11,537 nucleotides of DNA from Marinilabiliales bacterium (GTDB taxonomy: Bacteria; Bacteroidota; Bacteroidia; Bacteroidales; BM523). The notes under the pieces are model-generated. The model had not been told where the DNA came from, ran no database searches, and saw nothing but the letters and a program-made list of their open reading frames with translations. The stretch covers positions 1 through 11,537 of the forward strand of contig PKSZ01000631.1 of the NCBI GenBank assembly GCA_002869425.1. The letters run 5' to 3'. The translations under genes were made by a program, and so were the position numbers. Shown here in pieces: positions 1 to 7,071 of this stretch (its first letter is position 1; each line of letters opens with the position of its first letter).

Positions 1-390
1 ATTATATCTCTGTACATTAAGATCTACAACAAATCTCCTGGTATATATATTTGTCTGAAAATCAATCTTTTTTGTCTTTCCATAAATACTATCATCATTT
101 TGAATGGGTAGCTTAAAGGCTATATTCAGGCCCAACCACTTATAGGCAATACCAAATCCAAAGTTCATATTCTCATTGGGATTGTAGTTTAACATTTTAC
201 TGCTATCAGAATCCACAATGCTAAACTGATGCTTTTTGTTTATACCATAGTTTTTAACGGCAAAAAGTTTTTTGTAATTTTCGATATAACTCGTATCGAT
301 AGAAGTCATGCCTGAAATATTGGTTTCAGTTTGTGCCCATACATGCACTGATAAAAAAAATAATACTACGAGAAAGAAAAAGAATCTCAT
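1..390 (-). CDS. DUF4421 family protein, N-terminal 130 residues (runs off the left edge)
   Basis: The reading frame is open from the ATG at 390-388 to position 1, giving 130 residues with no stop. It begins with a signal peptide: a Phe/Leu/Val-rich core ending in VHVWAQ, so the mature protein would start near residue 20 and be exported. The pieces LNYNPNENMNFGFGIAYKW and GKTKKIDFQTNIYTRRF match my memory of the Bacteroidetes DUF4421 family, whose members are about 300 residues, predicted to sit in the outer membrane and of unknown function. That assignment is by recall, not by search. The start codon overlaps the stop of the upstream thioredoxin-fold gene (ATGA, 387-390), so translation of the two is very likely coupled. 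Function is unknown. Confidence 0.75.
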   Translation of the reverse strand, partial: MRFFFFLVVLFFLSVHVWAQTETNISGMTSIDTSYIENYKKLFAVKNYGINKKHQFSIVDSDSSKMLNYNPNENMNFGFGIAYKWLGLNIAFKLPIQNDDSIYGKTKKIDFQTNIYTRRFVVDLNVQRYN

Positions 391-881
391 TTTTTGTCCA
401 TATATGAGCCAGGAGAGACAGCCGCTCTATTCCAGTTTAGCAGAAATCGTTTGAGCTTTTCCAAATCATATAAAGTCCCCTTTTCAAGAAGAGCTGAATC
501 CTGAGTATGTATCCTATTTCCGTTTTCATCCAAAACAACCAATACAGGAAATCCAAATCGCTGGGGATATCCAAGATTTTTCAATAATTCTTCATTTTTG
601 TTTTCTCTGCTATAATTTACCATTACCAGAATATAATCTGCCTTCAAAATGGAATCTATTATCGGATTATCATTGTAAAATTTATGCAATTTAATACACC
701 ATGGACACCAATTGCCCCCAATTTGTAATAAAACATGCTTATTGGATTCTTTGGCTTTTGCTACTGCCAATTCAATATCTTTCCCTGCATCAGAATCTGG
801 ATTATAAATGGAAACAGAATCCTGTGCAACTCCTGTACAGACTATAAAAAATAAAAATAAAATCGCTATAACTTTTGTCAT
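387..881 (-). CDS. Secreted thioredoxin-fold protein with CPWC motif
   Basis: This is a 164-residue protein. A signal peptide occupies about residues 1-19 (hydrophobic core, then GVAQ), followed by a thioredoxin fold of the Thioredoxin_7 type. The redox motif CPWC is at residues 59-62 after the strand HVLLQIGGNW. A FGFPVLVVLD segment near residue 113 supplies the cis-proline expected opposite the motif, followed by the DENGN turn usual in this group. It would act outside the cytoplasmic membrane as a disulfide reductase or isomerase; the substrate is unknown. The ATG at 881 is preceded by a -7-like box at 896-903. It overlaps the DUF4421 gene by 4 bp and lies 157 bp downstream of the OmpA-family gene, so co-expression with that gene is possible but not shown. 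Confidence 0.85.
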   Translation of the reverse strand: MTKVIAILFLFFIVCTGVAQDSVSIYNPDSDAGKDIELAVAKAKESNKHVLLQIGGNWCPWCIKLHKFYNDNPIIDSILKADYILVMVNYSRENKNEELLKNLGYPQRFGFPVLVVLDENGNRIHTQDSALLEKGTLYDLEKLKRFLLNWNRAAVSPGSYMDKK

Positions 882-895
882 AATAAAAGTTTTAA

Positions 896-903
896 CAAAT
901 TTA
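896..903 (-). promoter_or_regulatory. Possible -7 promoter box of the thioredoxin/DUF4421 operon
   Basis: On the minus strand this reads TAAATTTG, an exact match to the Bacteroidetes -7 consensus TAnnTTTG, 14 bp upstream of the ATG at 881. I see no TTTG or TTG at the expected 19-21 bp further upstream, so this is half a promoter at best. The rest of the 882-1038 gap is AT-rich, and I found no convincing terminator hairpin for the upstream OmpA-family gene in it. Confidence 0.35.
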
Positions 904-1038
904 AAAAAATGTACAATTATACGAAGCTTTCCGTTTTAATAAAGTAGAGAATATTCCGTTTCGGTTTATATTTTTGGAGAGTATAGCCGCACAATCCAAA
1001 CCATTTCTTATAGCCAACAATTGTTTTATTCCTGCAAG

Positions 1039-3051
1039 TTAGTTTTGAGGAATATACTTTTCGCTTAACACCTGGAACTCTGTTCTACGATTGATTTGAT
1101 TGGCTTTATCCATCTGATCGGTTTCCGGTAATGCATTGATAAATTCAGGCGTAAGTTCATCACCTTCATTCAGGAAAGTATATTTCTCAGCTGTTCTTTT
1201 ATCGATAATTTTTGGTTTTGATTCACCATAACCCTTTGGTTTTAATCGAGCAGAAGGCACACCTTTTTCTATAAGATAGTTTACAACAGATTTCGCTCTT
1301 TCTTCTGATAGCTGAAGATTGGAGGCATCATCTCCTACCTGGTCTGTATGAGCTGCTAATTCAATAATGATATTGGGGTTATCATTCAAAATTTCAACCA
1401 ATTTATTCAATTCAAGTTTAGATTCTGCTCTTAGTTCTGCACTACCAAAGTCGTATAATATATTTTCAAGCTCAATAGGATCGCGAGTCGGTTTCAGAAA
1501 AATGTCAGATGAAAAATCCTTACTTCTATCAAGACTATCCGTTGTTACAGTTCCTTTTTTATTTAAATATCCTTCTTTGGAAACAACATAAATATAGTCC
1601 GTATTGGGTTTTAGCTTATATTTAAATTCCCCGTTTTCGTCAGTAGTATCCCTAAACATGGTTCCATCGCTACCTATTAACTTTACAACGGCACCCGATA
1701 ACATATCCTCATTATCAAGATCTTTCACACTTCCTCCCAAAGAAAAGGTTAAAGGTGGTATTTCAAACATAAAAATATTATCTCTTCTCCTTAGTCTTGA
1801 TGAAGAAACCAATCCCTTCTCCATTGTTCCCTGGAAAACAATTCCAAAATCATCTCCCACTGAATTGATCGGATACTTCATGTTTTCTACAATCCAATTG
1901 TTATTGCTATCCAGTTCTGCCTTATATATATCAAGTCCTCCCATTCCAGGGTAGCGATCTGATGAAAAATATAATATTCCATCTTCTCTCATATATGGAT
2001 ACATCTCATCAAATTCTGAATTTACCTCAGGACCAAGGTTTTCAGGTTCACCCCAGGCTCCCCCTTCCTTTTCCACTTTCCAGATATCACTTTTACCATA
2101 CCCCCCCCGCATACTGGAAACAAAATATAAAGTATTTTCATCCTTGCTTAAGGTTGGGTGCGCCAGTGAAATGCTATCGTTTTCGTTGTCTTTTAAAACA
2201 ACCAACTTCTCAGCTTCAGTCCAATATCCGCCATCTTTATGCGTAGTATAAATCTGACAACCAATATTTTTCTTTTTCTCAACCCGGCAACGAGTAAAAT
2301 ACATGGTATTTGCCTTATCGTTTAAATATGGAGTTCCGTCATCCCATACAGAATTAATAATTGTATCCAGTGGTTCCGGATCGCTCCACTCACCTTTTCT
2401 ATCAAGGCTAATAACAAAAATGTCAGAAAAAAGTTGCCCTGTTCTGTCATTTATTTGTTTTGTATGCGCTCCTTCGCGTGTTGAAGTAAAATAAATATCC
2501 TGGTAGTCTTTCCGGGCATCGTAAGCTGCACAAAAATCAAGATATTTTGAATTTATTTCTCTAAAAATTTCTATTTCGTAACGAGTTGGATCGTTCATCC
2601 ATTCACGAGCAAGTTCGCAAGAACGTAGACCTTGATGTCCGAGTGAATCTTCAGGTTTTAATTCAATATAATTTTTATACTCAATAATGGCATCATCCAT
2701 CTTCTCATTCATTCTTAACATTTCTGCCAGTTTTAAATAAGCTTCCGGCTTATCCAATTTATAACGGATTGCTTTTTTATAATTGGATGCTGCTTTTATA
2801 GGATCATTGATAAAATTATATGCCTCAGCCATATTGTAGGCAATTTCAGCTTTCTTTTGCTTGGACATTTTATCCTTCTTTCTCTTTTTGTCCAATGCCT
2901 TATCATACAGTTTTATTGCTTTATAATATTCACCAAGCTCAAATTTCTGATCGGCTCTTTTGGTTGGATTTTTTTGTTTTTTTTGGGCAGACACAGTATT
3001 TCCCGCTAAAAACAAAACCAATATTATTATTAAAAAACAATTTATCCTCAT
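1039..3051 (-). CDS. PorE-like OmpA family protein (TPR, PD40 propeller, CRD, OmpA domain)
   Basis: A 670-residue envelope protein. In order: signal peptide (1-22, ending NTVSAQ); TPR repeats (about 28-140); WD40-like PD40 beta-propeller blades (about 155-430, with repeated YFSSDR and DIY/DIW motifs); a carboxypeptidase-regulatory-like domain (about 433-525, with TDENGEFKYKL); and a C-terminal OmpA peptidoglycan-binding domain (about 530-665, with AAHTDQVGDD and LSEERAKSV carrying the Asp and Arg that bind diaminopimelate). PorE of the Porphyromonas gingivalis type IX secretion system has this same domain order, but many Bacteroidetes encode several such paralogues, so PorE function is inference. 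Unlike PorE, a lipoprotein, this one shows no lipobox cysteine and looks like a type I signal-peptidase substrate. A run of eight G on the coding strand lies inside a propeller blade (2101-2108). The gene has its own promoter. Confidence 0.88.
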   Translation of the reverse strand: MRINCFLIIILVLFLAGNTVSAQKKQKNPTKRADQKFELGEYYKAIKLYDKALDKKRKKDKMSKQKKAEIAYNMAEAYNFINDPIKAASNYKKAIRYKLDKPEAYLKLAEMLRMNEKMDDAIIEYKNYIELKPEDSLGHQGLRSCELAREWMNDPTRYEIEIFREINSKYLDFCAAYDARKDYQDIYFTSTREGAHTKQINDRTGQLFSDIFVISLDRKGEWSDPEPLDTIINSVWDDGTPYLNDKANTMYFTRCRVEKKKNIGCQIYTTHKDGGYWTEAEKLVVLKDNENDSISLAHPTLSKDENTLYFVSSMRGGYGKSDIWKVEKEGGAWGEPENLGPEVNSEFDEMYPYMREDGILYFSSDRYPGMGGLDIYKAELDSNNNWIVENMKYPINSVGDDFGIVFQGTMEKGLVSSSRLRRRDNIFMFEIPPLTFSLGGSVKDLDNEDMLSGAVVKLIGSDGTMFRDTTDENGEFKYKLKPNTDYIYVVSKEGYLNKKGTVTTDSLDRSKDFSSDIFLKPTRDPIELENILYDFGSAELRAESKLELNKLVEILNDNPNIIIELAAHTDQVGDDASNLQLSEERAKSVVNYLIEKGVPSARLKPKGYGESKPKIIDKRTAEKYTFLNEGDELTPEFINALPETDQMDKANQINRRTEFQVLSEKYIPQN
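2101..2108. repeat. Homopolymer C8/G8 tract inside the OmpA-family gene
   Basis: Eight consecutive C on the plus strand (G on the coding strand) encode the Arg-Gly-Gly of a conserved PD40 blade motif, RGGYGKSDIW. The reading frame is intact at this length. Such runs are prone to slipped-strand mispairing, and an insertion or deletion here would truncate the protein in its propeller, removing the OmpA anchor. Confidence 0.9.
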
Positions 3052-3106
3052 AACCGATTACTAACGATTCTGCACAAAATTTATTGTTATACAATAAAAC
3101 AAAGGG

Positions 3107-3137
3107 CAAAATTAAGAAAAATGTAAAGTCTGCCAAA
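3107..3137 (-). promoter_or_regulatory. Bacteroidetes-type promoter of the OmpA-family gene
   Basis: On the minus strand TTTG (3137-3134) is followed after exactly 19 bp by TAATTTTG (3114-3107), matching the consensus TTTG-N19-21-TAnnTTTG. Transcription would start near 3100, giving a leader of about 50 nt before the ATG at 3051. A small 6-bp inverted repeat (TTATTG/CAATAA, 3081-3097) lies in that leader. The amidohydrolase gene ends just upstream at 3209, so this promoter would make the OmpA-family gene a separate transcript. Confidence 0.6.
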
Positions 3138-3208
3138 AGAAAAAACAGAGTCTAATTTATTAGTTTCCAGCAATATGTAAAATTCATATTTTTTGTATCC
3201 GGAATTAT

Positions 3209-4849
3209 TTATTTTGAATACACCATTTCACCATCTATCCATGTTTCCTCAGGTGTAATTTTTATCATCTGCTCAGGAGACAAGTCAAAGAGATTCTTTT
3301 TAAAGACTATAAAATCAGCATCCATTCCCTTTTCTATTCTACCCGTTTTGTTTTCCCAAAAAGCCCCTTTTGCAGGCCACTCGGTTAATGATTTAATGGC
3401 TGTAGAGATATCTATTGCCTGATCTTCTCCTATTTTCCATTCAACAGATGGCTTCAAACTTTTCCGTGTAATGGCCGCATAAATATTATACATGGGATTA
3501 ATGCTTTCTACCGGACAATCTGTACCATTGATGAACCACTTATGGAAACCTAGCAATTTATTTGTCTGATATGCCCAATCAATTCTATGCCCCAAACGTG
3601 TTTCTGCCCATTCCATATCAGATGTAGCATGACATGTCTGCATTGAAGGTATAATGGAGTAATCCTGAAACATTGCATAATCATTCGGATCAACAATCTG
3701 CGCATGTTCAATTCTCCAGCGTCTGTCATTGGTATCTTTCAAATATTTAGAATAATGATTGAGCACAAAGCGATTGGCTGAATCACCAATTGCATGACAA
3801 GCTACCTGAAAATTATGATCATATGCCAGTTTGCAGGCATTATCAATATCCTCAGGAGAAATAGTTAATATTCCTGTTGACAGAGAATCGTCAGAATATG
3901 GATTTGTTAGCTTCGCTCCTCTTGAACCCAGTGCCCCATCAGCATACAGTTTTATTGTCTTCACTCTCAGTTTTTGTTTATCAACTCCTCCATTATAAAG
4001 ATAGCGTTTATAGTTTTTCTCTTCAGGATTTATCATGGCATTGATTTTAATTTTCAATTTTCCAACTTCCTGTAAAGAATCGATAATATCAATATGAGAA
4101 TAATCTAAACCTGCATCAGTTACACAAACCAAACCATACTTAAAGCAGGTATCCTGTGCTGCCAGAAGTGCTCTTTCAACAAATTCAGAAGATTCAACTT
4201 CTGCTGTTGCTTTAATAGAATCAGCAGCGACATCCAGTAAGATGCCTGTCAATTTTCCATTTCTAATTTCAATTTCACCACCTTCTATGCTACTGGTTGA
4301 ATCTATTCCTGACAATTTCAATGCTTTAGCATTTGCCAAAACGGCATGACCATCAACCCTGGTTAACATAACAGGTCTTTCAGGGAATATACTATCCAGC
4401 ATATGTTTTGTAGGAAACTTCTTATCCTTCCAGTTATTTTGATCCCATCCCCTTCCAAGAATCCATCCGGATTGAACATCTGAGCCATGCTTTTTTACGA
4501 TATTTATCACCTCTTTGAATGATGAACAGTTACCCAATTCGGCATAAGCAATTATGTTTTTACCCAAACCATAGAAATGACAATGGCCATCATGAAAACC
4601 AGCATATATGTAATTCCCGGAGCAATCTATTACTGAATCTGCAGTATATTTTTCGGAATGCTTATCAAATACACCTACATACTCAAACTTTCCTTTATTA
4701 ATGGCAAGAAAATCTCCTATAAATTCACCATCTGAGTTTAGAATGTGGGCATTTTTCACGAGTAAATCGACCTGTATTGAATTGTCAGAACATTTTACAA
4801 ATATTACGAATCCAAGAACAAGTGCACATAAATATCTAAAATACTTCAT
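3209..4849 (-). CDS. Exported YtcJ-type amidohydrolase (Amidohydro_3), probable lipoprotein
   Basis: A 546-residue metal-dependent hydrolase of the YtcJ/amidohydrolase-3 family. Visible motifs: the metal-binding HxH (HCH, residues 89-91) in GFHDGHCHF; DGHAVLANAKAL; YADGALGSRGAKL; CHAIGDSANR; RWRIEHAQIVDPND; and INGTDCPVE near residue 440, which carries the metal-ligand Asp. The N-terminus is hydrophobic and ends in FVKC, so Cys20 may be lipidated, although Lys at -1 is unusual for a lipobox. If so, the enzyme is anchored in the envelope, whereas many YtcJ relatives are cytoplasmic. The family hydrolyses N-acyl, amide or cyclic amide bonds; the substrate cannot be told from sequence. The gene starts 11 bp after the thioesterase gene ends, so the two form an operon. 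Confidence 0.88.
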   Translation of the reverse strand: MKYFRYLCALVLGFVIFVKCSDNSIQVDLLVKNAHILNSDGEFIGDFLAINKGKFEYVGVFDKHSEKYTADSVIDCSGNYIYAGFHDGHCHFYGLGKNIIAYAELGNCSSFKEVINIVKKHGSDVQSGWILGRGWDQNNWKDKKFPTKHMLDSIFPERPVMLTRVDGHAVLANAKALKLSGIDSTSSIEGGEIEIRNGKLTGILLDVAADSIKATAEVESSEFVERALLAAQDTCFKYGLVCVTDAGLDYSHIDIIDSLQEVGKLKIKINAMINPEEKNYKRYLYNGGVDKQKLRVKTIKLYADGALGSRGAKLTNPYSDDSLSTGILTISPEDIDNACKLAYDHNFQVACHAIGDSANRFVLNHYSKYLKDTNDRRWRIEHAQIVDPNDYAMFQDYSIIPSMQTCHATSDMEWAETRLGHRIDWAYQTNKLLGFHKWFINGTDCPVESINPMYNIYAAITRKSLKPSVEWKIGEDQAIDISTAIKSLTEWPAKGAFWENKTGRIEKGMDADFIVFKKNLFDLSPEQMIKITPEETWIDGEMVYSK

Positions 4850-4860
4850 TAATTATTGGT

Positions 4861-5283
4861 TTATTTTATTCCGTTACTATTGGACTTATCATTAAAAATT
4901 CTTACTATTTTCTCAGGTGCTATAACGGGTCTATTTCTATGAACATCTATAAAAGCCAAAGTTGTTTCACCATAATTTAATAATTCTTCTTTTTCATTAA
5001 ATATCTCATACTGAAATATAATTCTGCTGCCTTTAAGCTCTTTCAAAGAAGTTTGTATGGTAATTAAATCATCATAAAATGCAGGTTTCTTATAATTTAT
5101 ATTCATATTTACAACCGGCATAATGATTCCATCCTCCTCCAGCTCTCTATAAGTTAATCCCATAGATCTTAGCATTTCAGTTCTTCCAATTTCATAATAT
5201 TTAGGATAATTACCATAATAGCAATATCCCATTTTGTCTGTATCTCCATATGAAATTCTTGACCTAGTTTTAAACTTCTCCAT
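4861..5283 (-). CDS. Acyl-CoA thioesterase of the 4HBT/YbgC hotdog family
   Basis: A 140-residue hotdog-fold protein. The N-terminal segment SYGDTDKMGYCYYGNYPKYY is the 4-hydroxybenzoyl-CoA thioesterase/YbgC active-site region, in which Asp16 is the expected catalytic residue. GRTEMLRSMGLTYRELE and the TSLKELKGSRIIFQYEIF core follow in the order usual for the family, and the length is typical. It should hydrolyse short- or medium-chain or aromatic acyl-CoA esters in the cytoplasm; which one is unknown. A TTG at 5307 would extend the frame by eight residues, but the ATG at 5283 fits the family length and lies downstream of a -7-like promoter box (5312-5305), so ATG is preferred. It is first in an operon with the amidohydrolase. 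Confidence 0.88.
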   Translation of the reverse strand: MEKFKTRSRISYGDTDKMGYCYYGNYPKYYEIGRTEMLRSMGLTYRELEEDGIIMPVVNMNINYKKPAFYDDLITIQTSLKELKGSRIIFQYEIFNEKEELLNYGETTLAFIDVHRNRPVIAPEKIVRIFNDKSNSNGIK

Positions 5284-5304
5284 TGTCTCATTATTTATTT
5301 TGAT

Positions 5305-5312
5305 CAAACATA
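5305..5312 (-). promoter_or_regulatory. Possible -7 box of the thioesterase/amidohydrolase operon
   Basis: The minus strand reads TATGTTTG, matching TAnnTTTG, 21 bp upstream of the ATG at 5283. No clear TTG lies 19-21 bp further upstream, so the -33 part is weak or absent. The box overlaps the in-frame TTG at 5307, which argues against using that TTG as the start. Confidence 0.4.
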
Positions 5313-5356
5313 ATCCGAAAGTACTAAAATAATAGATGATTTAATATATTTAGCAG

Positions 5357-5388
5357 AGTATAGTTTTAATAAATGGATTAACTATACT
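5357..5388. repeat. 9-bp perfect inverted repeat between thioesterase and tRNA promoters
   Basis: AGTATAGTT (5357-5365) and AACTATACT (5380-5388) are exact reverse complements separated by 14 bp. The arms are AT-rich and no T tract follows, so this is not a terminator. It could be an operator for the divergent promoters on either side, or chance in an AT-rich gap. Confidence 0.45.
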
Positions 5389-5448
5389 ACTGTTATACAA
5401 TACAATAAAGACATCTCTATATTTTTTCCAGATTTTTCTTTTTTAGAG

Positions 5449-5479
5449 TTTGTAAAATAAAATAATGCTTATATATTTG
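5449..5479 (+). promoter_or_regulatory. Promoter of tRNA-Lys
   Basis: TTTG (5449-5452), then exactly 19 bp, then TATATTTG (5472-5479): a complete match to the Bacteroidetes housekeeping promoter consensus. Transcription would begin about 18-20 nt before the mature tRNA 5' end at 5505. Confidence 0.75.
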
Positions 5480-5504
5480 CAACTCCTTTTTAGGGACATA
5501 AGGA

Positions 5505-5577
5505 GACTGGCTAGCTCAGTTGGTAGAGCATCGGCCTTTTAAGCCGAGGGTCCTGGGTTCGAGCCCCAGGCCAGTCA
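5505..5577 (+). tRNA. tRNA-Lys(UUU)
   Basis: A complete 73-nt cloverleaf. The acceptor stem GACTGGC (5505-5511) pairs exactly with GCCAGTC (5570-5576), with discriminator A at 5577. The D arm holds AGCTCAGTTGGTAGAGC. The anticodon stem TCGGC/GCCGA encloses the loop CTTTTAA, with anticodon TTT at 5538-5540, which reads Lys AAA/AAG. The T arm is CTGGG-TTCGAGC-CCCAG. CCA is not encoded and would be added after transcription. The gene is intact, has a promoter on its left and a terminator on its right, and borders an integrase gene, the usual arrangement where a tRNA 3' end serves as an attachment site. Confidence 0.97.
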
Positions 5578-5601
5578 CTGAAAGAACTAAGTATATTAAC
5601 G

Positions 5602-5642
5602 CAAAACCCTGAAGACTAATGTTTTCGGGGTTTTGTCTTTTA
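5602..5642 (+). terminator. Rho-independent terminator of tRNA-Lys
   Basis: A 12-bp stem (CAAAACCCTGAA, 5602-5613, with TTCGGGGTTTTG, 5624-5635, one G-U pair) closes a 10-nt loop and is followed by TCTTTTA. It lies 25 bp after the tRNA and would separate tRNA transcription from the integrase gene. Confidence 0.8.
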
Positions 5643-5692
5643 TACTCTTATAGGCAAAAAACCGTTAAAAACGACATATTAGAGGCGAGAAT

Positions 5693-5728
5693 TCGGGGAC
5701 AGTTGCCCTTAGAAATAATCGTCCCCGA
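5693..5728. repeat. 8-bp inverted repeat upstream of the integrase
   Basis: TCGGGGAC (5693-5700) and GTCCCCGA (5721-5728) are exact reverse complements with a 20-bp spacer, GC-rich against an AT-rich background. The position between a tRNA attachment gene and an integrase fits an arm-type recombinase or excisionase site, or a regulatory hairpin ahead of the integrase. It is not followed by a T run, so it is not a standard terminator. Confidence 0.45.
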
Positions 5729-5818
5729 TTTCGGTTCCTTTGCGTTGGTTTTCAAAGTTTTGCATTTCGTCAACTGCATGATTAAAACTAATTTTAACTC
5801 ATCTAAAATCATGTAATT

Positions 5819-6733
5819 ATGAAGCAAAACAGAATGAATGTCAACACCTTGTTTTTCATCAGGTTAAGTCGTATTAAGAAAAACGGACTATGTCCCATAT
5901 TTTTACGTATTACAACCAAGGGTGAGCGAGTAGAAATGACTATTGACCAATCCGTAAATCCTGACGTTTGGAACAATTCAACTGGGTATGCTACTGGCAA
6001 TACAAAACATGCAAAACTAGTTAACCAAACCTTACAAGCAATCAGATATAGAATCTCAGAGATTACTATTTCATTAAGAGAAGAGAAAAAATCTCTATCA
6101 GCAATAAGAATCAAAAACTTATTGATGGGAATAAAGGAAGATGAACATTTTCTAATGGAAATATACAAATCCCACAATTATCAAATGCTAAACCTTATAG
6201 GAAAACAGTTCTCTCCTGCTACCTATCGTAAATATCAATATGCATATCAAAATACACAAGACTACCTACAAGACTTTCATGATATTGACGATATTGAAAT
6301 CTCTGATATTGATTTTCAATTTATTAGTGACTATGAGTATTATCTAAAATCAAAACGTAACTGTTCACACAATACTGCAGTCAGATATATAAAACAAATG
6401 AAGAAGATCGTAAATATTGCTCTTAATAATGACTGGCTTAAAGAAGATCCATTCAAAAAATACAGAGTTGGGTACAAAAAGATAGATAAGGATTTTCTTA
6501 CGGAAGACGAGCTTGAAAAGATTATCAATAAGTCTTTTACAGTAAAAAGGATTGACCAAGTAAGGGACTGCTTCCTATTTTCCTGTTTCACCGGCTTAGC
6601 TCATGTAGATCTTAAGAATTTAACTAAAGACAATATTATAATCGGAGTCAATGGAAAACAGTGGCTACATATTCACAGACAAAAAACAAATACCAGTAGC
6701 AAAATCCCTCTCCTTCCAATAAAGCAGGGCTGA
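5819..6733 (+). pseudogene. Tyrosine recombinase (Bacteroidetes integrase type), truncated before its catalytic C-terminus
   Basis: The 304-residue open frame starts as a normal Bacteroidetes mobile-element integrase. It has an arm-type DNA-binding domain (about 1-90, with IRLSRIKKNGLCPIFLRIT and NPDVWNN), a SAM-like core-binding domain (about 105-215, with SHNTAVRYIKQMKKIVNIAL), then the first part of the catalytic domain (LTEDELEKI, CFTGLAHVDLKNLT, and the Lys in HIHRQKTN). In place of the first catalytic Arg there is Ala, a substitution I recall in this group (IntDOT also lacks that Arg). The frame then reads KIPLLPIKQG and stops, so the HxxR, His/Trp and nucleophilic Tyr boxes are missing; relatives are about 400 residues. 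The break coincides with an ISAs1 transposase remnant. It cannot catalyse recombination as it stands. Confidence 0.9.
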
Positions 6734-6992
6734 TCCAAAAATGTGTCAGAAAACACTGGGGAATCGAAAATAAAGTCCACTGGATACTTGATGTTGCTTT
6801 TAGAGAAGATCATAGCAGAAAAAGAAATGAAAATGCAGCTCAAAATTATTCTTGTTTAAACAGAATTGCTCTTAATCTATTGAAGAAGGATCAATCTATT
6901 AAGCGCGGTATCAAAGGAAAAAGACTTAATGCCGCTTGGAACAACGATTACCTCCTGAAACTGTTGAAAAATATTTAGATGCGTTTGCCCTG
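6725..6992 (+). mobile_element. ISAs1-family insertion sequence remnant
   Basis: This segment carries the end of an ISAs1 transposase and stops at what looks like the right terminal repeat, TAGATGCGTTTGCCCTG (6976-6992). CAGGGC at 6725-6730, exactly where the integrase frame breaks, is the reverse complement of the terminal GCCCTG (6987-6992). The remnant may therefore be an internally deleted copy that still has both tips, 268 bp long; six matching bases could also be chance. No target-site duplication is evident: the 10 bp outside each tip share only about four positions. Confidence 0.65.
6730..6978 (+). pseudogene. C-terminal fragment of an ISAs1-family transposase
   Basis: In the frame starting CTG at 6730, 82 sense codons run to a TAG at 6976-6978. 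The peptide contains RKHWGIENKVHWILDVAFRE, then AAQNYSCLNRIALNLLKK, GIKGKRLNAAWNNDYL and LLKNI. This is the hallmark C-terminus of ISAs1/H-repeat transposases, which normally run to about 370 residues. The N-terminal three quarters are missing, so it is not functional. It lies in a different frame from the integrase fragment. Confidence 0.9.
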
Positions 6993-7071
6993 GCTAATCC
7001 CACCGTTCGTTATTATTTCTTATATGAATTAAGTATCTTTATTGTTCTTTAAATTCCATTGTGCCAGAATT

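Noticed and set aside
882-1038. Terminator for the OmpA-family gene
   Set aside because: No stem of more than a few base pairs followed by a T run on the minus strand was found in this gap.
3085-5402. Shared 12-mer TGTTATACAATA at 3085-3096 and 5391-5402
   Set aside because: Both copies lie in AT-rich gaps at different distances from promoters; two copies of such a sequence are weak evidence of a common regulator.
6992-7041. Continuation of the integrase C-terminus after the ISAs1 remnant
   Set aside because: Translation after the remnant gives no HxxR or Tyr box in any frame and meets a stop before the JAMM gene.
7042-7071. TTG start that would lengthen the JAMM protein by 10 residues
   Set aside because: The ATG at 7072 is in frame and the added residues resemble nothing; similar TTG extensions were rejected for the thioesterase, exonuclease and ATPase genes.
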